From: Streptomyces sp. NBC_01498
GTDB taxonomy: Bacteria > Actinomycetota > Actinomycetes > Streptomycetales > Streptomycetaceae
DNA length: 64,000 bases
NCBI RefSeq assembly: GCF_036327775.1
Contig: NZ_CP109598.1
Span: 5,344,001-5,408,000, forward strand
Direction of reading: 5' to 3'
Position 1 is the stretch's first letter, and each line of letters opens with the position of its first letter. The position numbers and the translations under genes are program-made. The notes beneath the pieces are model-generated. The model ran no database searches, was not told where the DNA came from, and worked only from the letters and a program-made list of their open reading frames with translations. Positions 44,935-52,142 of the stretch are shown here, piece by piece.

Positions 44935-45657
44935 TCAGGAGCGCGGTTTCGCGCCCCGGGCCTTCAACAGGTCGGCCATCAGGTTGAGTTCGGACTGCTG
45001 GGCCGCCACCATGCCCTCGGCCAGGGTCCGTTCCGTACCGAACTCGCACGACTCGGCGCAGCCACGGGCCATCGTGACGCCGCCCTTGTGGTGGTCGGTC
45101 ATCAGCTGGAGATACAGGATCTCCGCCTTCTCGCCCTTGGCGGTCCGCAGCGCCTCCATCTCCGTGCGGGTCGCCATGCCGGGCATCAGGGAGCCGTCAC
45201 GGACCTCGTGGCCGCCGTGATCCATGCCCTCGCCGCTGTCCGTGCCCTCCATGCCGTCCATACCGTCCATGCCGTGGGCGTCGCCCTTGCCCGGGTGCCC
45301 GCCGTCGTCCGCCATCCAGGCCATGGGCTCCTGATCGGTCACGGCCTTCGGCAGCTTCCACATGTCGAGCCAGCCCAGCAGCATGCCGCGCTGGTTCGCC
45401 TGGGTGTTGGCGATGTCGTACGCGAGGCGGCGCACCTCCTCGTCGTCCGTGCCGTCCCGCACGAGGAACGACATCTCCACCGCCTGCTGGTGGTGGACCG
45501 CCATGTCACGGGCGAACCCGGCGTCGGCCGAGCCCACCGAGGGCGTGGCCGACGCCGCGGGCGCCTTGTCGGGCCCCGCGGAGGCGACCGTGGCCGCCCC
45601 CGCGAACAGCAGGGCGAGCACGACCGCCGTGACGGCGGCCCAGTTCGTGCGGGTCAC
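44935..45657 (-). CDS. DUF305 family secreted protein
   Basis: 240-aa exported protein with the four-helix ferritin-like DUF305 domain. His pairs appear in VHHQQAVEMSFLV and MTDHHKGGVTMA, plus a Met/His/Asp-rich insert (DAHGMDGMDGMEG ... GMDHGGHE), suggestive of copper or other metal binding. An N-terminal signal (AVVLALLFAGAATVASAG) is seen. The GTG at 45657 overlaps the upstream DUF3105 stop by 4 bp, giving translational coupling. DUF305 proteins are often found with copper-resistance genes, but none is adjacent here. Confidence 0.9.
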   Translation of the reverse strand: MTRTNWAAVTAVVLALLFAGAATVASAGPDKAPAASATPSVGSADAGFARDMAVHHQQAVEMSFLVRDGTDDEEVRRLAYDIANTQANQRGMLLGWLDMWKLPKAVTDQEPMAWMADDGGHPGKGDAHGMDGMDGMEGTDSGEGMDHGGHEVRDGSLMPGMATRTEMEALRTAKGEKAEILYLQLMTDHHKGGVTMARGCAESCEFGTERTLAEGMVAAQQSELNLMADLLKARGAKPRS

Positions 45658-46301
45658 TGGGCACCGATTCCGCCGGTGCACGCCGCACCGGGCTCGGGCG
45701 TCTGCGCGCCCTGCACGTACTTCGCGAGGAACTGGTCGACGCGCGGGTCGTCCGCGCTGTCCACGGTGACCTGCTTGCCCCACGCGGTCAGCATGACCGT
45801 CCCGGCCTGCTCCTTCACCGGGCTCATCAGCGAGTACTGGGTCTTGCCCACCAGCTCGCCGAGCGTCTTCACGTCGCCGTCGGACGCCTTGTCGTTGTAC
45901 GTCACCCAGACCGCGCCGTGCTCCAGCGAGTGGACGGCGTTGACGTTGGGGACCGGCTCCTTGTAGACGTCGCCGGCGCAGTTCATCCACGCCTGGTTGT
46001 GGTTGCCGCCGACCGGCGGGGTCTGCGGGTACTTGACCTCCTCGGCGACGTGGTCACGGCCGAGCTTCTTCGCGTCCCAGGACTTCTCGCCCTTCACGGG
46101 CGCGGCGGCGGCCTTGTCCTGCGCCTTCTGTTCCTCGGACTCCTTGTTGAGCACGAACGCGCCGAAGCCGACGAGGGCCACGACCACGGCGGCGCTCGCC
46201 GTGATCGTGATGATGCGGTTGCGCCGCTCGCGGGCCCGCTCGGCGCGGCGCATCTGCTCTATTCGGGCCTTGCGCTCGGTGCTCTGGGTCTTGGAAGCCA
46301 T
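45654..46301 (-). CDS. DUF3105 family membrane protein
   Basis: 215 aa. A basic coiled N-terminus (KARIEQMRRAERARERRNR) is followed by one TM helix (about 31-52) and an extracytoplasmic DUF3105 domain (PPVGGNHNQAWMNCAGDVY, SLEHGAVWVTY, VMLTAWGKQV) with two cysteines. The His-containing motifs GGNH and LEHG are family marks of unknown function. It is first in an operon with DUF305 (4-bp overlap). Confidence 0.92.
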   Translation of the reverse strand: MASKTQSTERKARIEQMRRAERARERRNRIITITASAAVVVALVGFGAFVLNKESEEQKAQDKAAAAPVKGEKSWDAKKLGRDHVAEEVKYPQTPPVGGNHNQAWMNCAGDVYKEPVPNVNAVHSLEHGAVWVTYNDKASDGDVKTLGELVGKTQYSLMSPVKEQAGTVMLTAWGKQVTVDSADDPRVDQFLAKYVQGAQTPEPGAACTGGIGAQ

Positions 46302-46377
46302 GGTGTCTGTGTCGTCCTTCTCGAAAACCTGCGGAACGGGGGTGGGGGAGGTGCGGGAACCCGGTGGGGCGGACGCC

Positions 46378-46806
46378 CTACGTCCGCAGTACTTGAAGGA
46401 CGTGGAGATCAGGCGCGCGGGGGGACGCTCCGGAGCGGGCCACCTGACCGGTGCCGGTCAGCGGCGCGGGACGCGCGGGGCTCACCTCGCCGGTGCCCGG
46501 CGGATCGGCGGGGTGCGGCGCGGTGAGCACGGCCGGCCAGAGGTGCGGCACGAAGCGGCAGCCGTTGCGCTCGTACGGGCAGATGTACTCGGGGGCGGCG
46601 GCCCGCCCGGCCGAGGTGCCCGCCACATCCGTACGGAGGGTGATGCCGGCGCTCGCGGAGTGGGCCGCCGCGCCCCGGTCCGGCGACGAGGCCGGGTGGT
46701 GCGGGTCGACGGAGGCCAGACAGAGGGAGAGCGCGGCGAGCAGCGTCGCCACGGCGCTCAGCAGCGCCGTGGGACGCGCGTCGCGTATGTGGCGTCGTCC
46801 CCCCAT
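46378..46806 (-). CDS. Small secreted/membrane hypothetical protein, 142 aa
   Basis: An N-terminal hydrophobic helix (ALLSAVATLLAALSLCLASVDPHH) is probably a signal or anchor, followed by a Pro/Ala/Gly-rich region with a CPYERNGCRFVPH motif containing two cysteines. Ends ...DLHVLQVLRT. The start at ATG 46806 was chosen since the extension to 47289 is antisense to the MarR gene. It precedes DUF3105-DUF305 on the same strand by 76 bp and may belong to that transcription unit. Unknown function. Confidence 0.6.
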   Translation of the reverse strand: MGGRRHIRDARPTALLSAVATLLAALSLCLASVDPHHPASSPDRGAAAHSASAGITLRTDVAGTSAGRAAAPEYICPYERNGCRFVPHLWPAVLTAPHPADPPGTGEVSPARPAPLTGTGQVARSGASPRAPDLHVLQVLRT

Positions 46807-46965
46807 GGGCGCAGATCGTAGTCCGTACAGGTGGCCGAACAGGAGGGCGCGGCGGCCAACGAGTCCGGAACGTGCCCGCGGGTCCGAGTCGTCCTCCGTG
46901 AGGAGGCGGCCGAGGCGGCTCCGCGCGGAGGGGTCCGGCAGGACCCGGGCGCGGTACAAAGAGGC

Positions 46966-47646
46966 ATGGCCGACCCTCCGGAACCCCCACCGCACGGACC
47001 CGCCGCGCCCGCCGCCGGCGCCGATCCCCCCGAGCCCGAGCCCGAGCGCGGACCCGAGCCCGAACCCGAACCCGAATCCGAGCGCGGACCGGTCGCCCCT
47101 GCCGATCCCCCCGGGTCCGGGCCCGAGTCCGGCCCCGCCCCGTCCGCCGACTCCGACGTGGACGCCGTCACGCGCGCGGTGCTGGTCGCCTCCCGGCTGC
47201 TCGTCAGCGTCTCCGTACGCTCCCTGGCCACGGTCGAGGACCGGGTCACCCTGCCCCAGTTCCGGCTGCTGAAGGTCCTCTCCGCGCACGCGGGCGACAA
47301 CCTCGTGTCGGTCGCCGACCGGCTGGGCGTGAACCCCTCCACAGCGATGCGCATGGTCGACCGGCTCATCGCGGCCGGGCTGGCCGAGCGCGGGACCAAC
47401 CCCGGCAACCGCCGGGAGACCGAGCTACGGCTCACCGACGAGGGCCGGGGGCTCGTCGCGGACGTCTCGGCGGCCCGCAGACGCCGGATCACGGCGATCG
47501 TCGAACGGCTGGCCCCCGAGCAGCGCACGGCCCTCGTGACGGCCCTCACGGCCTTCACCGAGGCGGGCGGCGAACGGCCCCTGCCGGACGACGACGGGGA
47601 GCCGTACCCGCTGGGCTGGTCGGACGGTACGGCCCCGCTCCACTGA
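46966..47646 (+). CDS. MarR family transcriptional regulator
   Basis: 226 aa. A 60-residue Pro/Glu-rich disordered tail (PEPEPERGPEPEPEPESERG) precedes a winged-helix MarR domain: VTLPQFRLLKVLSAHAGDNLVSVADRLGVNPSTAMRMVDRLIAAGLAERG, then the wing NPGNRRETELRLTDEGR. The start at ATG 46966 is preceded by AAAGAGG. It is divergent from the three-gene minus-strand unit that includes DUF3105/DUF305 and could regulate it. Confidence 0.9.
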   Translation: MADPPEPPPHGPAAPAAGADPPEPEPERGPEPEPEPESERGPVAPADPPGSGPESGPAPSADSDVDAVTRAVLVASRLLVSVSVRSLATVEDRVTLPQFRLLKVLSAHAGDNLVSVADRLGVNPSTAMRMVDRLIAAGLAERGTNPGNRRETELRLTDEGRGLVADVSAARRRRITAIVERLAPEQRTALVTALTAFTEAGGERPLPDDDGEPYPLGWSDGTAPLH

Positions 47647-47657
47647 CCGCGCGGACG

Positions 47658-47684
47658 GCGCCCGGCCGCCGCCCGTCCGGGCGC
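47658..47684 (+). terminator. Hairpin after the MarR gene
   Basis: GCGCCCGG (47658-47665) and CCGGGCGC (47677-47684) with an 11-nt loop, 11 bp past the stop. GC-rich background lowers its weight. Confidence 0.45.
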
Positions 47685-47848
47685 GGCCCCCGGACGCGCG
47701 CTCCCCGGGGCGCGTGTCCGACAATGCTTTAGTACGCCGGTGTGCAACCTTCCGGAAATCCTGTGGTGTCATGCTCGGGTGCCCCGGTGCGTACTCGGCA
47801 GTGCGGGAGCAGGCGGCCTGACCGGCAAGGATGGGTAGGACAGCAGAC

Positions 47849-49210
47849 ATGGACAAGCAGCAGGAATTCGTGCTCCGTACCCTTGAGGAACGCGACATCC
47901 GCTTCGTACGCCTGTGGTTCACCGATGTGCTCGGCTTCCTCAAGTCGGTCGCCGTCGCCCCCGCCGAGCTTGAGCAGGCATTCGACGAGGGCATCGGGTT
48001 CGACGGCTCGGCGATCGAGGGATTCGCGCGGGTGTACGAGTCGGACATGATCGCCAAGCCCGATCCGGGCACCTTCCAGATCCTCCCGTGGCGCGCGGAG
48101 GCCCCGGGCACCGCGCGGATGTTCTGCGACATCCTCATGCCCGACGGCTCCCCGTCCTTCGCGGACCCCCGCTTCGTCCTGAAGAGGATCCTCGCCAAGA
48201 CGTCGGACCTGGGCTTCACCTTCTACACCCACCCCGAAATCGAGTTCTTCCTCCTGAAGGACAAGCCGGTCGATGGCGGGCGCCCCACCCCGGCCGACAG
48301 CTCCGGCTACTTCGACCACACCCCGCAGAACGTCGGCATGGACTTCCGCCGGCAGGCCATCACCATGCTCGAATCCATGGGCATCTCCGTGGAGTTCAGC
48401 CACCACGAGGGCGCCCCCGGCCAGCAGGAGATCGACCTGCGGTACGCGGACGCGCTCTCCACCGCCGACAACGTCATGACCTTCCGTCTGGTCATGAAGC
48501 AGGTCGCGCTGGAGCAGGGGGTGCACGCGTCCTTCATGCCGAAGCCGTTCAGCGAGTATCCGGGCTCCGGCATGCACACCCACCTCTCCCTCTTCGAGGG
48601 CGACCGCAACGCGTTCTACGAGTCCGGCGCCGAGTACCAGCTCTCCAAGGTCGGCCGGTCCTTCATCGCCGGACTCCTCCGGCACGCCGCCGAGATCTCG
48701 GCGGTCACCAACCAGTGGGTCAACTCCTACAAGCGCATCTGGGGCGGCTCCACCCGCACGGCGGGCTCGGGCGGCGAGGCACCCTCCTACATCTGCTGGG
48801 GCCACAACAACCGCTCCGCGCTGATCCGCGTCCCCATGTACAAGCCCGGCAAGACCGGCTCCGCGCGCGTGGAGGTCCGCTCGATCGACTCCGGCGCCAA
48901 CCCCTATCTGACCTACGCGGTCCTCCTCGCCGCCGGTCTGAAGGGCATCGAGGAGGGCTACGAACTCCCGGCGGGCGCCGACGACGACGTCTGGGCCCTC
49001 TCCGACGCGGAACGCCGCGCGATGGGCATCGAACCGCTGCCGCAGAACCTCGGCGAGGCGATCTCCCTGATGGAACGCAGCGAACTGGTCGCGGAGACGC
49101 TGGGCGAGCACGTCTTCGACTTCTTCCTCCGCAACAAGAAGCGCGAATGGGAGGAGTACCGCTCCGAGGTGACGGCCTTCGAGCTGAAGAACCTGCTGCC
49201 GGTGCTGTAA
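47849..49210 (+). CDS. glnA2: Glutamine synthetase-like gamma-glutamyl ligase (GlnA2 type)
   Basis: 453 aa of the GSI fold: FTDVLGFLKSVAV, FDGSAIEGFARVYESDM, the catalytic FYTHPEIEFFL, SGMHTHLSLFEG and NRSALIRVP, NPYLTYAVLLAAGLKG. In S. coelicolor the gene at this syntenic place (SCO2241, GlnA2) was reported to glutamylate polyamines rather than ammonia, so a polyamine-catabolism role is favoured. The tyrosine adenylylated by GlnE in true GlnA is replaced here by Trp382 (DDDVWALSDAE), so GlnE control is not expected. The ATG at 47849 follows GGTAGGA. I saw no GlnR box upstream. Confidence 0.9.
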   Translation: MDKQQEFVLRTLEERDIRFVRLWFTDVLGFLKSVAVAPAELEQAFDEGIGFDGSAIEGFARVYESDMIAKPDPGTFQILPWRAEAPGTARMFCDILMPDGSPSFADPRFVLKRILAKTSDLGFTFYTHPEIEFFLLKDKPVDGGRPTPADSSGYFDHTPQNVGMDFRRQAITMLESMGISVEFSHHEGAPGQQEIDLRYADALSTADNVMTFRLVMKQVALEQGVHASFMPKPFSEYPGSGMHTHLSLFEGDRNAFYESGAEYQLSKVGRSFIAGLLRHAAEISAVTNQWVNSYKRIWGGSTRTAGSGGEAPSYICWGHNNRSALIRVPMYKPGKTGSARVEVRSIDSGANPYLTYAVLLAAGLKGIEEGYELPAGADDDVWALSDAERRAMGIEPLPQNLGEAISLMERSELVAETLGEHVFDFFLRNKKREWEEYRSEVTAFELKNLLPVL

Positions 49211-49217
49211 CGACCGG

Positions 49218-49841
49218 TCAGCGGGCGACCGACAGCGCGAACGGCACCGGGCCCCAGGCCCGGACCAGGCTTCCCACCATGAGCGGGAAAGCCTCCGGGG
49301 CCCGTGCCGTCTCCGCGCCGCCGAGGTCGGTGACCCACTCCGGCGGCCAGCCCAGATCGGCCAGCAGCGCGGCGACGGTCCTCCTGGCCCCGGGATCGTC
49401 GCCGGACAGGAAGGCCGTCGGCGGGGTCCTGAGGGTGTGCGGGGCGGCCATCACCGACACGTGCATGGTGTTGAGGGTCTTCACCACGCGTACGGCGGGC
49501 AGCGCCCGCTGGATCTCCTCGGTGAGGCTTCCCCCGGGGAACAGGGGTGCCGTCGCGAACCCCAGGGCGTCGGTCTCGACGGCGTTCGCGACGTCGATCA
49601 GGACCTTGCCCGCCAGCGAGGGCGCCAGCGTCCCGAGGACCTTGAGACTGACCGCGCCGGGCAGGGCGTTGACCACGACGCCGCCCGCCCGTGCCGCCTC
49701 CGGCAGGCCGGTGACGTGTGCTCCCGGGACGGTTCCGCGCGGGTCGCGGGAGCCGACGACGATCTCGTGGCCGGCGTCCCGCCAGGCCCCGGCGAGGGCC
49801 CGTGCGACAGCTCCTGAACCGAGGACGGCGATGGTGGTCAT
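49218..49841 (-). CDS. NADPH-dependent F420 reductase-like NAD(P)-binding protein
   Basis: 207-aa Rossmann-fold protein of the same superfamily as the F420 reductase near 29.2 kb: IAVLGSGAVARALAGAWRDAGHEIVVGSRDP, then VVVNALPGAV, VLIDVANAVE and VVKTLNTMHVSVM. The short dinucleotide-binding domain without an extended C-terminal region matches proteins annotated as F420-dependent NADP reductase or NADPH-dependent reductases of unknown substrate. It starts at ATG 49841, divergent from the HxlR regulator, which may control it. Confidence 0.85.
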   Translation of the reverse strand: MTTIAVLGSGAVARALAGAWRDAGHEIVVGSRDPRGTVPGAHVTGLPEAARAGGVVVNALPGAVSLKVLGTLAPSLAGKVLIDVANAVETDALGFATAPLFPGGSLTEEIQRALPAVRVVKTLNTMHVSVMAAPHTLRTPPTAFLSGDDPGARRTVAALLADLGWPPEWVTDLGGAETARAPEAFPLMVGSLVRAWGPVPFALSVAR

Positions 49842-49959
49842 GGGGGATCCGCTCCTGGGGCCGGGTGACGATCGTGCCGCTCGTCGGCGACGTTGGACGG
49901 CGGCTACCGTGGGCCGGGAGTACGCACTTCAAGGTGCCCTGGGCACGTCGAGGAGAGCC

Positions 49960-50370
49960 ATGACGACCCGTACCGCGGCCGAGCGGCAGGCAGATGCCCG
50001 GAGCGCGCACCTGGTCCGGGTCGCCGCGTGTCCGGCCAACCGGCTGCTGGAGCGCGTCGGCGAGAAGTGGACGGCACTGGTCCTCAAGGAACTGGCCGGC
50101 GGACCGCGCCGGTACGGCGACCTCGCCCGTACGCTCGCCGGTGTCACCCCCAAGATGCTCACGCAGACGCTGCGCCGCCTCGAACGCGACGGTCTGGTCG
50201 CCCGCACCGTCACCCCCGCCGTACCGGTACGGGTCGAGTACGCGCTCACCGCGCTCGGGCAGAGCCTGATGCCCGTCCTGCGCGCCACGGCGGACTGGGC
50301 CGAGCGGAACATGGACCAGGTCGAGGCCGCCCGGCGGTCGTACGACGCCGCTCAGCGCAGGAGCAGTTGA
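49960..50370 (+). CDS. HxlR family transcriptional regulator
   Basis: 136-aa winged-helix regulator: CPANRLLERVGEKWTALVLKELAGGPRRYGDLARTLAGVTPKMLTQTLRRLERDGLVARTV, wing PAVPVRVEYALTALGQSLMPVL. The single Cys in CPANRLLE matches redox-sensing members such as YodB/HypR, so thiol or electrophile sensing is possible. The ATG at 49960 follows AGGAGA. Transcribed divergently from the reductase at 49218, a common HxlR-target arrangement. Its last 19 bp overlap the 3' end of the convergent TauE gene. Confidence 0.93.
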   Translation: MTTRTAAERQADARSAHLVRVAACPANRLLERVGEKWTALVLKELAGGPRRYGDLARTLAGVTPKMLTQTLRRLERDGLVARTVTPAVPVRVEYALTALGQSLMPVLRATADWAERNMDQVEAARRSYDAAQRRSS

Positions 50371-51122
50371 AGGCCGCCCAGGATGGTCGCGCCGATCACC
50401 AGGCGTTCGAAGACGGTCTGGTTGATGCGGTCCGCGCACAGCTTGCCGACGACCGCGCCGGGCAGCACGAAGAGCACGAGCAGCGCGTCCAGCAGCAGTG
50501 ATCGGGCGCTGATGAGGCCGAGGCCCACACTCAGCGGCACCTTCGAGATGTTGACGATCAGGAAGAACCAGGCGGACGTGCCCAGGAAGCCGAGCTTCCG
50601 GAAGCCGGCCGACAGCAGATACAGCGACATGACGGGACCGCCCGCGTTGGCGACCATCGTGGTGAAGCCGCCGAGCACCCCGTACGAGCGCGCCTTGACC
50701 CGGCCCTTGAGGGACAGGGTGTCCTCGGGTGCGGGCCTGTCCTCCAGCGACTGACGCCGCCGCCACATCGTCACGCCCGCCATCAGGAGGAGGATGGTCC
50801 CGATGGAGACACGTACGGCCCCGTCGTCGGCCCACAGCATGAAGACGGCGCCCGCCGCCACCCCCGCGGCGACCGCCGGGAAGAGCCGCCACAGGGTGGG
50901 CCAGTGCGTATGACGCCGGTAGGTGAGCACGGCGATCGTGTCGCCCACGATGAGGATCGGCAGCAGTACACCGGTCGACTCACGGGCGGGCAGCACGGCC
51001 GCGAACACCGCGAGACTGACCGTATTGGCGCCGCTGACCGCCGTCTTGGAGAACCCGACGAGCGCCGCCGCGGCGGCGAGCGCGGCGAATTCCCAGGTAC
51101 TGATCATGCTGATCGTGTCCAT
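50352..51122 (-). CDS. TauE/SafE family sulfite/anion exporter permease
   Basis: 256-aa, about eight-TM permease. TauE hallmarks are AALVGFSKTAVSGANTVSLAVFAA near the N-terminus and GGFTTMVANAGGPVMSLYLLSAG in the second repeat. These families export sulfite, sulfoacetate or related anions. The start at ATG 51122 (MDTISMISTWEF) opens with the first TM; the open extension to 51272 is non-hydrophobic and unlikely. It overlaps the HxlR gene tail to tail by 19 bp. Confidence 0.9.
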   Translation of the reverse strand: MDTISMISTWEFAALAAAAALVGFSKTAVSGANTVSLAVFAAVLPARESTGVLLPILIVGDTIAVLTYRRHTHWPTLWRLFPAVAAGVAAGAVFMLWADDGAVRVSIGTILLLMAGVTMWRRRQSLEDRPAPEDTLSLKGRVKARSYGVLGGFTTMVANAGGPVMSLYLLSAGFRKLGFLGTSAWFFLIVNISKVPLSVGLGLISARSLLLDALLVLFVLPGAVVGKLCADRINQTVFERLVIGATILGGLQLLLR

Positions 51123-51287
51123 GACGATGACCCATGCTACGGCCCTCGTCCCCGGGCACCCCGGGTGAGCCGGACCGCACGGCGTCGTACCGGACCGGAG
51201 CGCCGGCCACGGCCCCGCCGCGCCGAGGACTCCCCGGGTCACACCGCCGGGCATCCCCCGGCGGCGCCGCAATCCCGTCGCGCCCCC

Positions 51288-51357
51288 GTCAACGGCCGTC
51301 CGTCAACGGCCGTCCGTCAACGGCCGTCCGCCAACGGCCGTCCGCCGGCGGCCGGCT
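51288..51357. repeat. 14-bp tandem repeat after the PPOX gene stop
   Basis: Units of G(T/C)CAACGGCCGTCC start at 51288, 51302, 51316 and 51330; a degenerate fifth begins at 51344. They end 15 bp before the stop at 51372, in the gap between the TauE start and the PPOX 3' end. No gene. Confidence 0.85.
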
Positions 51358-51371
51358 GCCCCGGCCGCCGG

Positions 51372-51902
51372 TCAGTCGAAGCGCCAGCGCGTCTGGCTGT
51401 ACGGGTCCTTCGTGAAGCCGAAGGCCGTACGGGGGACGACACCGAAGACCGGCACCGTGCCGCCGGCCCCCACGAACGCGCCGTCCCGCACCTCGAAGCG
51501 CCACTCCGGGCCGTACTTCAGCTCCCACAGGGCCGCAAGCTCGCGCAGCCGCGCGTCGTCGCTCTCGCGGACCGCCGTGCCCTCGACCACCAGGTCCTGG
51601 CCGCCGACGAGCGCGTTCGTGCCGGTGGTCAGGACCACCTCCGGGTTGGCCCGGAGATTCAGCACCTTCCGCTCCCGCTCGCCCGAGCTGAACCACAGGG
51701 TGTCCCGCCACCAGACCGTCAGCAGCGGGGTGACATGCGGGCGGCCGTCGGGGCGAACCGTCGACAGCCAGAAGATCTCCGCCGCCGCCAGCCGGTCCAC
51801 CGCGTCCGCCCAGCCGTCGGCGACCGCCGCCGGGTGGCTGTAACGGGCGTCCAGACGCGTGTCGGCCGGCTGCTTCGGCGCGGGTTCCTGGTGCTCCCTC
51901 AC
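51372..51902 (-). CDS. Pyridoxamine 5'-phosphate oxidase-fold (PPOX) protein
   Basis: 176-aa split-barrel flavin/F420-binding protein: AEIFWLSTVRPDGRPHVTPLLTVWWRDTLWFSSGERERKVLNLRANPEVVLTTG and a VVEGTAVRE strand, then KDPYSQTRWRF at the C-terminus. Close actinobacterial relatives are F420-dependent oxidoreductases or haem-utilisation-like proteins, so the cofactor could be FMN or F420. The GTG at 51902 overlaps a CATG; the open upstream frame to 53357 is antisense to glnE. Substrate unknown. Confidence 0.85.
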   Translation of the reverse strand: MREHQEPAPKQPADTRLDARYSHPAAVADGWADAVDRLAAAEIFWLSTVRPDGRPHVTPLLTVWWRDTLWFSSGERERKVLNLRANPEVVLTTGTNALVGGQDLVVEGTAVRESDDARLRELAALWELKYGPEWRFEVRDGAFVGAGGTVPVFGVVPRTAFGFTKDPYSQTRWRFD

Positions 51903-52142
51903 ATGGGTTCCTTCCTCGGAGGCCGGTACGGCCGCGTACGGGAGTACGCTCACGACCCCTCCGTACGCGAGGCCCCGCCGCGACCGCGGTGACCCGGCGC
52001 CACCCCGGCGGCCCGGCGCCGCACCCCGGCCACCCGACGCCCGGCGGCCCGCCGCCCGTTCGAAGGGAGTGGCCGCCCTCCCCGGGGCGCGGCGGAGTAC
52101 TAGGCTCGGGTGCGGACCCCGATCGGACGGACGAGAGGCCGC

